Under the pieces are notes generated by a model that had not been told where the DNA came from, did no database searches, and was given only the letters and a program-made list of their open reading frames with translations. From positions 62,001 through 126,000 of the forward strand of contig NZ_VUMD01000006.1 of assembly GCF_009696375.1 (NCBI RefSeq): DNA of 64,000 bases. The letters are read 5' to 3'. Positions 25,447-33,599 of this stretch are shown here, in pieces; position 1 is the first letter of the stretch, and every line of letters starts with the position of its first letter. Source of the stretch: Clostridium porci (GTDB taxonomy: Bacteria > Bacillota > Clostridia > Lachnospirales > Lachnospiraceae). The translations under genes were made by a program, and so were the position numbers.

Positions 25447-26646
25447 TTACTCATTTGCTGCTTTTTTCTGGTAAATGTCGTATGTTCTACGACCTTTGCT
25501 GGCAACGTATGCCTCTTCCGTGAAGATATCCCAAACACAAGTCTTCTCGGAATACTTGCCGCGGCCGACTTTCTTAAAGTCCATAAACTCGCAATAGCCG
25601 GAACGTACGGTCCAGTCCATAAAGGAAATGATGCTTTCAAAGCCATTTTTCTCCTTCGGAATTGCACGGAAGACTCCAAGGATGCGATTGATGTCATCGT
25701 AATCCTCTGCTGACCAGAACTCTACGTTCTGAAGCGTGATCTTCGGGCCATTCTTTCTAACTCTCATGCGAGAGTTCGGATGGAAATTCTTTGACATGGC
25801 ATCGTCGATAAACTCTCTTAGAGTAATCGGCTGATCGATCATGTCCTTATAATTGCGGGTTACATAACCCCACTTGCTGTACAAGCGGGTCTTGGACATA
25901 CCGTGGCTTCTGCCATTTCTCGGACGGAAGCTAAAGTAGCAATTCGTCGGCGTATACGGTTTTGTGATGTCCAAACGATTCAGGTACGGTCCCATTTCAC
26001 CCTTTTCAATCTGTTTCTGAACCCATGCACAGAAATCACGATAGTTCCATTTCTCCGGATCCAGTTCTCTCAAACTTACCAGAGTCTTGTACTTGTTCTG
26101 TACATTAAATTTAAACGGAACGGCCATCTCGATAACGCTCTGGATAAACGGGTCTTCCTCAACCTGCTCCTTGGCCTTGTTGCTTAAGCGACAGTTCTCC
26201 GGGCCAATCGGCTGTGTTTTGTCGATAGCGTCAATCTTGTTGCCCTTCTGTGTCTGCATAGTCTGCAGAACCCATGTAAAGAATTTGTCCGGATTTTCTC
26301 TCCACTCTTCTACCATGCGATCCGCATAGCGCTGATGCAGCATGGACGGGAAGCAGCTGAAACGATCCAGAATCTGTTTGGTCATTCCTGTATCCGGGAT
26401 CGGCGCGATGGTCATTAACGGCACCGATGGCTTCTGTTTCAGTTCTGCCTTACGGGCTCTCTTTTCCTCTTCGGTGCCTACGCACTCAATCAAAAATGTC
26501 AGATACGCTTCGGTGTTGTTGGTATCAATCCCTCTTAAAGAGGCAATGTATAACGGGTCTACACCGTATCTTTTGCAATACTTTTTCTCAAAAGTATCCA
26601 TATCAAACTTGACTGCGTTGTTCTTATTCTGTCTGTTATCTTTCAT
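25447..26646 (-). CDS. Unknown protein with two N-C (HNH/AP2-like) motifs
   Basis: 399 residues from ATG 26646 (GGAGAACG upstream; an earlier ATG at 26679 has no site). Two copies of a motif of the form L/I-D-x-x-pTxPxNCxxS occur: IDAIDKTQPIGPENCRLS near 150 and LNRLDITKPYTPTNCYFS near 245. The same phrase occurs in AP2 and HNH-type homing nucleases, where the Asn-Cys is part of the DNA-binding fold. No complete HNH triad is visible. Being in one operon with SSB suggests a role in DNA metabolism. No firm family call. Confidence 0.75.
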   Translation of the reverse strand: MKDNRQNKNNAVKFDMDTFEKKYCKRYGVDPLYIASLRGIDTNNTEAYLTFLIECVGTEEEKRARKAELKQKPSVPLMTIAPIPDTGMTKQILDRFSCFPSMLHQRYADRMVEEWRENPDKFFTWVLQTMQTQKGNKIDAIDKTQPIGPENCRLSNKAKEQVEEDPFIQSVIEMAVPFKFNVQNKYKTLVSLRELDPEKWNYRDFCAWVQKQIEKGEMGPYLNRLDITKPYTPTNCYFSFRPRNGRSHGMSKTRLYSKWGYVTRNYKDMIDQPITLREFIDDAMSKNFHPNSRMRVRKNGPKITLQNVEFWSAEDYDDINRILGVFRAIPKEKNGFESIISFMDWTVRSGYCEFMDFKKVGRGKYSEKTCVWDIFTEEAYVASKGRRTYDIYQKKAANE

Positions 26647-26679
26647 GATTCGTTCTCCTGTTTCTGGTGTGAATTTCAT

Positions 26680-26740
26680 TCTTTATGCAGTTGTAAGTTC
26701 TATTCAGTTGTAATAACGATGCGTATCACATTTGTGATTG
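26680..26740 (-). promoter_or_regulatory. Candidate operator/promoter of the SSB operon
   Basis: On the plus strand CAGTTGTAA occurs twice, at 26688 and 26705, 17 bp apart, just beside TTTATG at about 26683, which on the other strand reads CATAAA. Further upstream is a perfect palindrome ATCACATTTGTGAT (26725-26738). The layout resembles a repressor-controlled promoter. Confidence 0.35.
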
Positions 26741-26861
26741 TGGCGTATTTCCTCCTTTATTTTTTGAATTTTTGCACACATCGTTCGTTGGCATGATGTT
26801 GTTTCTCATAATGCCTTTATCTTTCGTTGTAATGATGGGTTGGGATATCATGCGGTAAAAT

Positions 26862-26896
26862 AAAAAAGACATCTGCGGTAATCGCAGACATCCTTT
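26862..26896 (-). terminator. Rho-independent terminator
   Basis: Minus-strand stem TCTGCG/CGCAGA extended by G-T pairs, loop ATTAC, TTTTTTA tail; just after the stop at 26899. Confidence 0.75.
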
Positions 26897-26898
26897 TG

Positions 26899-27861
26899 CT
26901 ACAGGATGATGACAGGTACTGCTACCTGTGTTTGTTTGTTGCAGGCAATGCCGATTTCGGCTGCCTCGATTGCAACATTACACTCTTCTGATGCCCAGAT
27001 ACATTTCTCTAAAGCATCGATAGCCTCTTCGGTATAATCCGGCATCAGCTCTTTTAATTGCTCAAAAAACTTTGCGCCTGACTGAATGTGTGGCAAATAC
27101 TCGTTGACGAAGCTAACATCATATCCACCAAGGGCCGAGAAATCAGTAGAAAAAATGTTATCCGCAAGGTTTCGTTTGCCGGCAAATCCAAATTGATCAC
27201 CATGCTCCATGAGAAACTTTGCCTTTGTGTGCATAGCTGCTTCCTGCCATTCCGGAAGCATTTGCTTTAACAACAGACCATTCTCTCCGCGCTCCCACCA
27301 AGAAGGGACTTCTGATGGAATGGTGAAGGAAAGGGACGGAATGCAGAGTTGATAGGGCAACCACTCATTGACACGTTCCCTAAGACAGCGGTCAGCCGCA
27401 CAAACAGGTTGTCGTTTTCTTTTCTGCAAGTCGCTGTCTGTGATGGGAAACAATCGGTACAGATTGATGAAACGGGGATCCTGTGGTGCATAGCACAAAT
27501 TTTCTACAGTTTTTGGTGTAATAATATAGTCGTCGAAACCGGAAGCAAAATGAGACAACAATGCTGCTGTATGCTGATACCGATGCATACGGCCAAACAG
27601 GTGGCGTGGCAAATGATGCAGGGATAGAATGCAATCGTCCAAATTTATTCGATAATTTGGAATTGCCCTTTGGTTCATCCATTGCGTCAATGCCACCATC
27701 TGCATATTGTGATCCTTCGTTTTGTCGAATGCCGGTTTTAATCCTTCTGGGAGAAGTGTTGGATTGATCACCTCCCAGGATGTAACAATGATATCCGCCG
27801 GATTACTCAGTATGGTCATTTCCATGACCGGTTCATCATGATACAACATTCGAAGGTTCAT
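26899..27861 (-). CDS. Unknown partner of the HipA-like protein
   Basis: 320 residues from ATG 27861, which overlaps the stop of the HipA-like gene (ATGA), with CTGGAGGAACGCGG upstream. The protein has an N-terminal part predicted as strands (RMLYHDEPVMEMTILSNP) like the start of HipA N-terminal domains, then FGRMHRYQHTAALLSHFASG, and a helical C-terminal half. I do not recognise it with confidence. Its tight coupling to a kinase-like gene and the initiator suggests a joint function in plasmid maintenance. Confidence 0.75.
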   Translation of the reverse strand: MNLRMLYHDEPVMEMTILSNPADIIVTSWEVINPTLLPEGLKPAFDKTKDHNMQMVALTQWMNQRAIPNYRINLDDCILSLHHLPRHLFGRMHRYQHTAALLSHFASGFDDYIITPKTVENLCYAPQDPRFINLYRLFPITDSDLQKRKRQPVCAADRCLRERVNEWLPYQLCIPSLSFTIPSEVPSWWERGENGLLLKQMLPEWQEAAMHTKAKFLMEHGDQFGFAGKRNLADNIFSTDFSALGGYDVSFVNEYLPHIQSGAKFFEQLKELMPDYTEEAIDALEKCIWASEECNVAIEAAEIGIACNKQTQVAVPVIIL

Positions 27862-29006
27862 CCGCGTTCCTCCAGATCCTCGTGTCCAAATGACCACATT
27901 TTTTCTTTTTCCGCCAGCATTTGATAGCCTTTATCTACATCCATGCATGCAATTTCATACTGCTTCTCAGGAATTCCAAACACTTCATAGGTATCTGCCA
28001 CCACGGCTTTTAAATAGTTTGGATCCGGAAGATTGCACGGCAGCTTCTGCACAAGCTCCAGTTGCTTTTCTCGCTGCTGAATGAACGGTTTCATCTCCCC
28101 TGTGTCCATTACATTCGGACTATAATTCCAACCAAGGCATGAACCGGAATCAAATAAAGGCGCAAAACGTACCGGTTCCAATGTGGTTGCATTGCGAATG
28201 AATCCAAAGTTCTTTTCATGTCGATCAGTGTTATGCAGAATATGGTCAAACACGATCATTTTATCCAGATCCTGCTGGTATCCCATTTGGCTGAATTGAT
28301 GATACAACTCTCTTCCAAAACTACGGGTTTCGTTTGCAATCTGTAACCCGTTCACAAAGTCATGTTCGCCATCCTCGATAAAACAGTGAGAGCCGCAGAT
28401 CATTTGCTGCGTTCCCTCCACTTGCACTGGAAAATAGTTAACATGGTCAATATCCATACTCGCAGCAATTTTCCCGGCGACCACTTCATTCGCACTCAAA
28501 AGATTTTTACCATGAGCATTGATGCCAAGCTCTCCAAATTTTAGCAATGTTGGGATTGAATCAATCGTGATCCATCCTTTCTGCAGTACACCGTCCGTTG
28601 TGTAATCCGGTGAATTAAACTGAATGACTGGTATCTCTTTTTCAAACACTGCCACATCAGCAAAATCCGTTGCAAACCCATTTTTATGAAAATTAACATC
28701 TTCCCACGTCAATGGTGTACGCTCGTCCTTAAACCAATAGGTATCTGTTAGGCTGACACGCATGCTTTTCAATTTTGCATCTGATATTCCTCCTGGTAGA
28801 GCTTTGAGAATGCGATTTATATTTTGACGTTCGGATGGTATCGAACGCATTCGTTCCCAATTTTGCAAGGATAACATCATGGTCGCCTGATGTTTTGAAA
28901 TTCCAACCGGCATATGTTTCTCGTTTACGATGGACCGAATGCCTATAAAATGCTCACCCGCCATTTGCAACTGTGCAACTTTTTGACCCATGTGCATTAA
29001 ATACAT
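27858..29006 (-). CDS. HipA-like Ser/Thr kinase-fold protein
   Basis: 382 residues starting at ATG 29006 behind GAGGAGGGATAACG, 2 bp after the initiator stop. The catalytic loop HNTDRHEKNFGFIRN (near 258-272) and the metal-binding APLFDSGSCLG (near 285-295) match the HipA kinase core, where Asp of NTDRH is catalytic and the second Asp binds Mg. The first 170 residues do not match the usual HipA N-terminal subdomain. HipA proteins phosphorylate aminoacyl-tRNA synthetases or act as toxins; here no HTH antitoxin (HipB) adjoins, so it may be a regulator of replication or copy number. The kinase fold is well supported, the role is not. Confidence 0.8.
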   Translation of the reverse strand: MYLMHMGQKVAQLQMAGEHFIGIRSIVNEKHMPVGISKHQATMMLSLQNWERMRSIPSERQNINRILKALPGGISDAKLKSMRVSLTDTYWFKDERTPLTWEDVNFHKNGFATDFADVAVFEKEIPVIQFNSPDYTTDGVLQKGWITIDSIPTLLKFGELGINAHGKNLLSANEVVAGKIAASMDIDHVNYFPVQVEGTQQMICGSHCFIEDGEHDFVNGLQIANETRSFGRELYHQFSQMGYQQDLDKMIVFDHILHNTDRHEKNFGFIRNATTLEPVRFAPLFDSGSCLGWNYSPNVMDTGEMKPFIQQREKQLELVQKLPCNLPDPNYLKAVVADTYEVFGIPEKQYEIACMDVDKGYQMLAEKEKMWSFGHEDLEERG

Positions 29007-29008
29007 CG

Positions 29009-29914
29009 TTATCCCTCCTCCACTGCTTCGATTGGCTTGTATGTTTTTGCCCCCATATCATACCAATATGCATTCATCCAGTCCGTGTTATATGGCATCA
29101 TGTGATATTCGCTCGGCTTCAATCGGTTATAAGCAAGAAAACATTCCTTTTCATCATCCGCCGGTTCCTGACTGATCGTAAACAAAATGGATTCTACTTT
29201 TCTGCCATTTTTCTTTTCCTGCCATTCCACATGGATGTCGGTCATGGCATTGATGGCTTCAATGGCTGGCAGCAGATGCTTGCTTTTCAGCTTTTTATAT
29301 TCATAGGACTCATTTTGCGTAATGAGTTTTGCCAGTTCTGTCACTTTATAACTGAATGTCTGCATTTTCTGGTATCTGCAGAAAAACGGATAAAGCAGAA
29401 CGCCTGCTGTCGTGTCCAGACGATTCAAATATTTCAGTCGTACAACCGTGAAGTTTTCTTTGAGATCCTGTCCAAAGTGATCCACCAACACATTGCTAAA
29501 CTGTGCCTTGATGGTATCCTCGTTAAAATCCGCTTCCACATATTGCAGCAGTGCGTATGCCATGTACTTGTTTGCTTCCGCGTCATGGATCTGCAGTGGT
29601 TTTGCCATAATGTCCTTTAAGGCCTGACAGATATATTTGGCGCGGTGTGAAAAGTTCCGGTGCTCGTCCGGCTGATACCCGAGTGCATTGGTCATTTCTG
29701 TTACGGACAGCGATACCGTGTCAAACACCCCTGGAGTCATTACATTGCATTTCCAGATCAGGTACATGAGTGCTTTATAAGAGATCGGGCCAAGCAGCGA
29801 GCCAGTGGCATAGCAAAGTCCGAATTTTGCTACATCATTTGCTTCGAACAGTTTATACTCTTTTTCTGTGTGATTTGTGGATTTCGTGTTTTTGGATGTT
29901 GAATGTCTGGACAT
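29009..29914 (-). CDS. Plasmid replication initiator (Rep_3-like)
   Basis: 301 residues from ATG 29914 (GGAGGAAAATTTT upstream; a longer frame to 30001 has no good site). It begins with a Ser/Thr/Lys-rich tail, then a winged-helix part (GPISYKALMYLIWKCNVMTPG, SVTEMTNALGY) and a second domain ending in FFCRYQKMQTFSYKVTELAKLI and ESILFTISQE. This is the layout of iteron-binding initiators of Gram-positive plasmids. Its promoter box is at 29945, and three perfect 21-bp repeats lie 500 bp upstream at 30430. It should open the origin and autoregulate. The next two genes follow without gaps. Confidence 0.8.
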   Translation of the reverse strand: MSRHSTSKNTKSTNHTEKEYKLFEANDVAKFGLCYATGSLLGPISYKALMYLIWKCNVMTPGVFDTVSLSVTEMTNALGYQPDEHRNFSHRAKYICQALKDIMAKPLQIHDAEANKYMAYALLQYVEADFNEDTIKAQFSNVLVDHFGQDLKENFTVVRLKYLNRLDTTAGVLLYPFFCRYQKMQTFSYKVTELAKLITQNESYEYKKLKSKHLLPAIEAINAMTDIHVEWQEKKNGRKVESILFTISQEPADDEKECFLAYNRLKPSEYHMMPYNTDWMNAYWYDMGAKTYKPIEAVEEG

Positions 29915-29944
29915 AAAATTTTCCTCCGTAGTTCTTATGCAGCA

Positions 29945-29973
29945 ATTATGTGACGCTTTTGGTGAATATTTGT
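29945..29973 (-). promoter_or_regulatory. CATAAT promoter box of rep operon
   Basis: CATAATTGCT (-10 at 29945-29950) on the minus strand, 31 bp before ATG 29914. The -35 position 29968-29973 reads ACAAAT, two mismatches from ACCAAT. Confidence 0.5.
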
Positions 29974-30014
29974 ATTTTAGTATGATGCGGCCGCCGTTCA
30001 CAAAAATTGTATGC

Positions 30015-30024
30015 TGCGGATATG
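30015..30024 (-). promoter_or_regulatory. CATATCCGCA dispersed motif
   Basis: Exact copy, 101 bp before the initiator start. Confidence 0.5.
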
Positions 30025-30339
30025 AAATTGCCGTCGATTTTCAAAAAGCGGTCATCGAATCAACAACAGCTTGCTGTTTGTTCTGTGTCATGGGATGATA
30101 CTGCTCTGATGAAACTATACCGTTCTAAGATGTGATAACCTCAAACAACACTCTCTGTTTCCATCGGGATTTTGACTTTGAGATAACTGTACTGGCTACC
30201 ACACAGATTATGGTTGGTTACTCCCAGTTCTCACAAATAACCTGCGGTAATTTTTTTCACACAGATTACTGCCGCTCTGAACTCTTTTTCTTATTTTTTG
30301 ATGCGGCACTTTTTGCAAAAAAAGTTTCGCACTTTATAT

Positions 30340-30362
30340 ATACTGTTTATAAATACTGTTTA
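30340..30362 (+). repeat. Direct repeat ATACTGTTTA x2
   Basis: Two copies 13 bp apart (30340-30349 and 30353-30362) in the AT-rich part of the putative origin. Confidence 0.55.
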
Positions 30363-30429
30363 CAGTGAATTTTTGAAAGTGCAAAAAAGCCTGTAACCAT
30401 GCGGGTTTGAGGGCTGTCAAAAAATTGCG

Positions 30430-30492
30430 AACGGTCCCCATTTTGACGCCAACGGTCCCCATTTTAACGCCAACGGTCCCCATTTTGACGCC
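30430..30492. repeat. Three tandem 21-bp iterons
   Basis: Three head-to-tail copies of a 21-bp unit beginning AACGGTCCCCATTTT and ending ACGCC (30430-30450, 30451-30471, 30472-30492). Only one base differs (a G to A in the second copy). A 21-bp period equals two helical turns, as expected for iterons read by a replication initiator. Confidence 0.85.
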
Positions 30493-30586
30493 AAAACACC
30501 ATTTATGGCTGTTTATTTTATGGCCAAAAACGGACCAAAACAGCTCTTATTTCTTCCGTTATTATCCTCAAAATATTGTCTTTTCT

Positions 30587-30596
30587 CATATCCGCA
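30587..30596 (+). promoter_or_regulatory. CATATCCGCA dispersed motif, left half of inverted pair
   Basis: Together with 30621-30630 it makes a perfect 10-bp inverted repeat TATCCGCAAA/TTTGCGGATA with a 22-bp centre. Confidence 0.5.
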
Positions 30597-30622
30597 AACT
30601 CTTGCCTTCGTTAGTGATTTTT

Positions 30623-30632
30623 TGCGGATAAG
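30623..30632 (-). promoter_or_regulatory. CTTATCCGCA dispersed motif, right half of inverted pair
   Basis: Reads CTTATCCGCA on the minus strand; partner of the site at 30587. Confidence 0.5.
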
Positions 30633-30651
30633 GAAATCTTATGTTTTTGCA

Positions 30652-30686
30652 AGAAAAAAGAGCCTCTGATTTAGAAGCTCTTTTGT
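30652..30686 (-). terminator. Rho-independent terminator
   Basis: Minus-strand stem AAGAGCTTCT/AGAGGCTCTT, loop AAATC, six-T tail. The stop codon of the ligase-like gene lies inside the stem. Confidence 0.85.
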
Positions 30687-32311
30687 GTGTGATTGATCAT
30701 TGCCAACAGCAAAATCATGTACACCTGCGTCATTGGAACGGAAATGTTGACTACCGAAACAACTGTGTAAACAAAGACCGCCACTGCAGCTGGTATAACC
30801 ACAGGGTTCCCCATTCTATGTTTCAGTGCCAGTACGCAGCTTCCAAAAATGAAACCGTAATATGCCACAAAACCAAGGACACCTGTTGTAAATAAATACT
30901 GCAGCCCTTCATTATGCGGGGAATCAAAGATCTGCCCAGTGATGGCTTTCATCTCATCGTATCGCAATTCCCTTATAATCAGTCCAAAGGTTTCTGGGCC
31001 CGTGCCAATCGTCATATTTTTCAGCGAACCTTTCATAAACTCTTCGATTGCAGCTCGCCAAATATAGCCTCTGTGGCTGCCCCAGGAATCGGAAAATTGT
31101 AAAAATGGACCAATCGGACTGTTGGTCAGCAAAGGATGCTCTCGAAACAGAATCAGGGCCAATATCCCTGTGCTTATGCCAAGGATGAGTATAAAAGCCC
31201 ACCATGTCTTTACCTTGTATGTTTCTTTTTTCTTTGCTAAGATAGCGGTTACCATTACCCATAATACCCCGAACAGACAGAGTGCCATCATGACGAAATT
31301 GTTGTTGCACAGCTTTAATAAAATCCCGTCACTTGCGTTGATATATGGATTCTCCGTGATCTCTGACAAATAGGCGGACATCGCCATGGCACAGAGGAAC
31401 CCTGCACACAAATGGGAATACCGATGGACATCTCTTCCACTGTTCCATGTAAAAAATGGAACGATGACAAAAAAGGCTAAAATGGCCAATGCGGCATTGT
31501 CGGACCGGCCGGTGATCAGGGCAACACATAAAAGAAAAAAGGACACCAGATACCAGGGATTTCGTAACCGCACGCTGGCCTCTGTTTGGTTTCCTTTTGG
31601 CTCCATCATATAAAGCGATCCGGCAATCGCCATGAAGATGCTCATGGCTGCCGTGTAGGTATTGATGTTTCCGTATGAGGAGACAAAGATCCCTCGCTGC
31701 TCTTCTTTGATGAACTCATGCCAACAAAATGGATCCAGACCAAGGTAATTGGCAATTCCCCAGAGCGCTGAAGCGACTCCGCCGGCCAAAAACACATAGA
31801 TCAATCTCATGTCCGGTTTCCAATAACGACTGACGCATACATAGGTAATGCCATATAAAAGCCACATACATAATCCTTGGTAGCGGCCGGCGCCTCCCCA
31901 AAACGCTTGAACGGGGTATTCGGAGCAAATCGTAGACAGTGCCATGATGCATAGGAAGCACAACAATCCACGATCCGCCATCGTCAGACGCGGCATTTTT
32001 AGTTTTTGGTCCGCTTTGAGTACCTGAAGGAGTGTGCAGGGTCCACCGCCCTCCTGGATACATTCCCATAGCAATGTCGTGAGCAATTTCACATAAATGG
32101 CTCCCATAAAAAGTGTCATGAAAGCAGTTGCCACCACAAAAAAGAGCGTCCGATCTCTTAAAATCCGGAAATATTGATCGGTTGCAAAAAATGGGAATAC
32201 GAACACAATGACCGCAAGATACCATGAGGTGATTGCGGAAATTTTCGTGTTTGCGGAAACATAGAGGAGATCTCTGGCTTCCTTAGTAAAACACCTGGGG
32301 GTTCTGTTCAT
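30671..32311 (-). CDS. O-antigen-ligase-like (Wzy_C) polytopic membrane protein
   Basis: 546 residues, with about ten to twelve hydrophobic segments. The large extracellular loop region contains GTGPETFGLIIRE and FDSPHNEGLQYLFTTGVLGF, the H-N-x-x-L/G-Q signature of the O-antigen ligase/polymerase family. These proteins join or polymerise lipid-linked glycans on the outer face of the membrane. In a Gram-positive host the substrate would be a wall glycan or surface glycoprotein glycan. The start overlaps the stop of the upstream gene (GTGATG), so it is coupled to 32311-33279. The family call is secure; substrate unknown. Confidence 0.85.
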   Translation of the reverse strand: MNRTPRCFTKEARDLLYVSANTKISAITSWYLAVIVFVFPFFATDQYFRILRDRTLFFVVATAFMTLFMGAIYVKLLTTLLWECIQEGGGPCTLLQVLKADQKLKMPRLTMADRGLLCFLCIMALSTICSEYPVQAFWGGAGRYQGLCMWLLYGITYVCVSRYWKPDMRLIYVFLAGGVASALWGIANYLGLDPFCWHEFIKEEQRGIFVSSYGNINTYTAAMSIFMAIAGSLYMMEPKGNQTEASVRLRNPWYLVSFFLLCVALITGRSDNAALAILAFFVIVPFFTWNSGRDVHRYSHLCAGFLCAMAMSAYLSEITENPYINASDGILLKLCNNNFVMMALCLFGVLWVMVTAILAKKKETYKVKTWWAFILILGISTGILALILFREHPLLTNSPIGPFLQFSDSWGSHRGYIWRAAIEEFMKGSLKNMTIGTGPETFGLIIRELRYDEMKAITGQIFDSPHNEGLQYLFTTGVLGFVAYYGFIFGSCVLALKHRMGNPVVIPAAVAVFVYTVVSVVNISVPMTQVYMILLLAMINHTQKSF

Positions 32312-33279
32312 CACGATTCCACCTTTCGCATTTCCTCGGTACCATCGATGCTGTTACCCACAATCGTGAGACTGCAGCTGCCATCCTGATGAAACCAGGA
32401 GTCAAGAGGCCTGTATTTTTCTTTGTCGATACAATCTTCTTTCCCCACATATAATCCGTACCATCCACTGTCATGCCAGACAATTTCTACCAGAGCATTT
32501 TCTGCTTCTGATTTGCACAAATCGTGTTCGAAAATCCTTTTGTGCTTCGTGTCCTGTCTTCCGGTGTACTGACAAAGCGTCTCCGGGACAATATCCATTT
32601 TGTAGTGCGGCATCGGAAGGCCCCAGTCACAGCATCCGGAAAACAAGAGGTAATGATGCCCATTTTTCTTTCTCTCCGCTTCGCTTGCGATGCAAAGGAG
32701 TGTGTCCTGGCAAAACCAATAATAGCCGGTCTGCCACCCTTCTCCATCTCTGCCCTTCGCTTTGTATAATGCTCGATCTGCTGTCTCCATGCTCCCGCTC
32801 CTTTCTCTGTTTGGTTTTTCTCGTGCAGAAATTAAGGACTTCAGCGCAGCTACTTTTTGCTGCAGTTGAACTTTTCGTTCTTTCGTTTCTTTTTCCTGTT
32901 CGTCTTCCTCAATTTCCAGTACACTAAAAGCGGCCCAATCGTCCAGATCCCTTTCGATATCGTCTGCAATCTCTTTTGCAAAGTTCGCAATGCATTCTTT
33001 TGCAAAATATGGTGTGTTTTTTGACAGAGAAATGAAATTTGGAATATCGCTGTTTGTTGCGGTGTCGAAGAAAAAGAAATCCTCTCCAACTTCTGCAAAT
33101 CCAACATCCCATCCTTCTGCATCCATGACAACATTCAAGGAGCATTTGTTATTTGGTGAGAAATATTCCAAAAGAGCATCCAGCAAAATCACGGGTACGT
33201 CACTGATGTCACTCGCACGTCCCAAGTGTCTTCCATTGCTCTCAAAATGTGTCCAACCATGCTGTGGTTTTGTTAACAT
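32311..33279 (-). CDS. Hypothetical protein
   Basis: 322 residues, no signal peptide. The N-terminal half is acidic and alternates strands and helices (DEDFFFFDTAT-like EVGEDFFFFDTATNS); the middle has a charged coiled segment (EIEEDEQEKETKERKVQLQQ); the C-terminal half has several cysteines and tryptophans (FSGCCDWGLPMPHYKMD). It begins at ATG 33279 with GGAAAGGAAGTGC upstream and is translationally coupled to the O-antigen-ligase-like gene. I do not recognise the family. Confidence 0.7.
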   Translation of the reverse strand: MLTKPQHGWTHFESNGRHLGRASDISDVPVILLDALLEYFSPNNKCSLNVVMDAEGWDVGFAEVGEDFFFFDTATNSDIPNFISLSKNTPYFAKECIANFAKEIADDIERDLDDWAAFSVLEIEEDEQEKETKERKVQLQQKVAALKSLISAREKPNRERSGSMETADRALYKAKGRDGEGWQTGYYWFCQDTLLCIASEAERKKNGHHYLLFSGCCDWGLPMPHYKMDIVPETLCQYTGRQDTKHKRIFEHDLCKSEAENALVEIVWHDSGWYGLYVGKEDCIDKEKYRPLDSWFHQDGSCSLTIVGNSIDGTEEMRKVES

Positions 33280-33297
33280 TTTTGCACTTCCTTTCCG

Positions 33298-33456
33298 TTA
33301 TACACTTGAGCATGCAACGATTTCTGCACCGCTTCTCATCAGAAGTCTGGTCTGCGGTGTTCCGTATTTGAGACGTTCAAATGCACGAAGCAACACGCTC
33401 ATCCATAGCATCTCTGCTTCAATGCGATATTCCATTTCGTTTTTATTGTTATCCAT
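33298..33456 (-). CDS. Small hypothetical protein (52 aa)
   Basis: A short frame from ATG 33456, behind a strong GGAGGAAATTAC site, to TAA at 33298. The protein (MDNNKNEMEYRIEAEMLWMS at its start) is predicted helical and ends RSGAEIVACSSV. It is the first gene after the motif at 33529 and ends 19 bp before the next start, so it heads the operon with the O-antigen-ligase-like gene. Confidence 0.65.
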   Translation of the reverse strand: MDNNKNEMEYRIEAEMLWMSVLLRAFERLKYGTPQTRLLMRSGAEIVACSSV

Positions 33457-33528
33457 CGTAATTTCCTCCAATTCGATTTCTTACCCACATTCTACCAATG
33501 CGACGCCGGCAGCTCAATTTTCGAAATT

Positions 33529-33538
33529 TGCGGATATG
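33529..33538 (-). promoter_or_regulatory. CATATCCGCA dispersed motif
   Basis: Exact copy, 73 bp before ATG 33456, with AAAAACCGAT 5 bp further upstream on the same strand. Confidence 0.5.
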
Positions 33539-33557
33539 AAAAATATCGGTTTTTCCG

Positions 33558-33593
33558 CACAGAAAAAGAGCCCGAATGTTCGGACTCCTTTTA
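33558..33593 (-). terminator. Rho-independent terminator of ligA operon
   Basis: Minus-strand stem GAGTCCGA/TCGGGCTC, loop ACAT, TTTTTC tail; after the stop at 33600. Confidence 0.85.
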
Positions 33594-33599
33594 TGATGT

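Larger units (their letters stand above)
29915..30670. other. Putative origin region (non-coding, about 750 bp)
   Basis: No plausible gene occurs here. The stretch contains the rep promoter, two short direct repeats ATACTGTTTA at 30340 and 30353, an AT-rich block 30330-30380, three 21-bp iterons at 30430-30492, an imperfect hairpin around 30240-30275 (GCGGTAAT/ATTACTGCCGC) and three copies of the TATCCGCA motif (30015, 30587, 30623). Initiator gene, iterons and an AT-rich segment together are the usual parts of an iteron plasmid origin. Confidence 0.65.

Noticed and set aside
26810-26820. Plus-strand CATAAT at about 26810
   Set aside because: No plus-strand gene follows, and the -35 position has no match.
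30430-30492. CRISPR array
   Set aside because: The 21-bp units are directly tandem without spacers, and no cas gene is near.
30587-30632. DnaA boxes
   Set aside because: TTATCCGCA differs from TTATCCACA at a conserved position, and the motif also occurs before many ordinary genes; kept as an unexplained motif.
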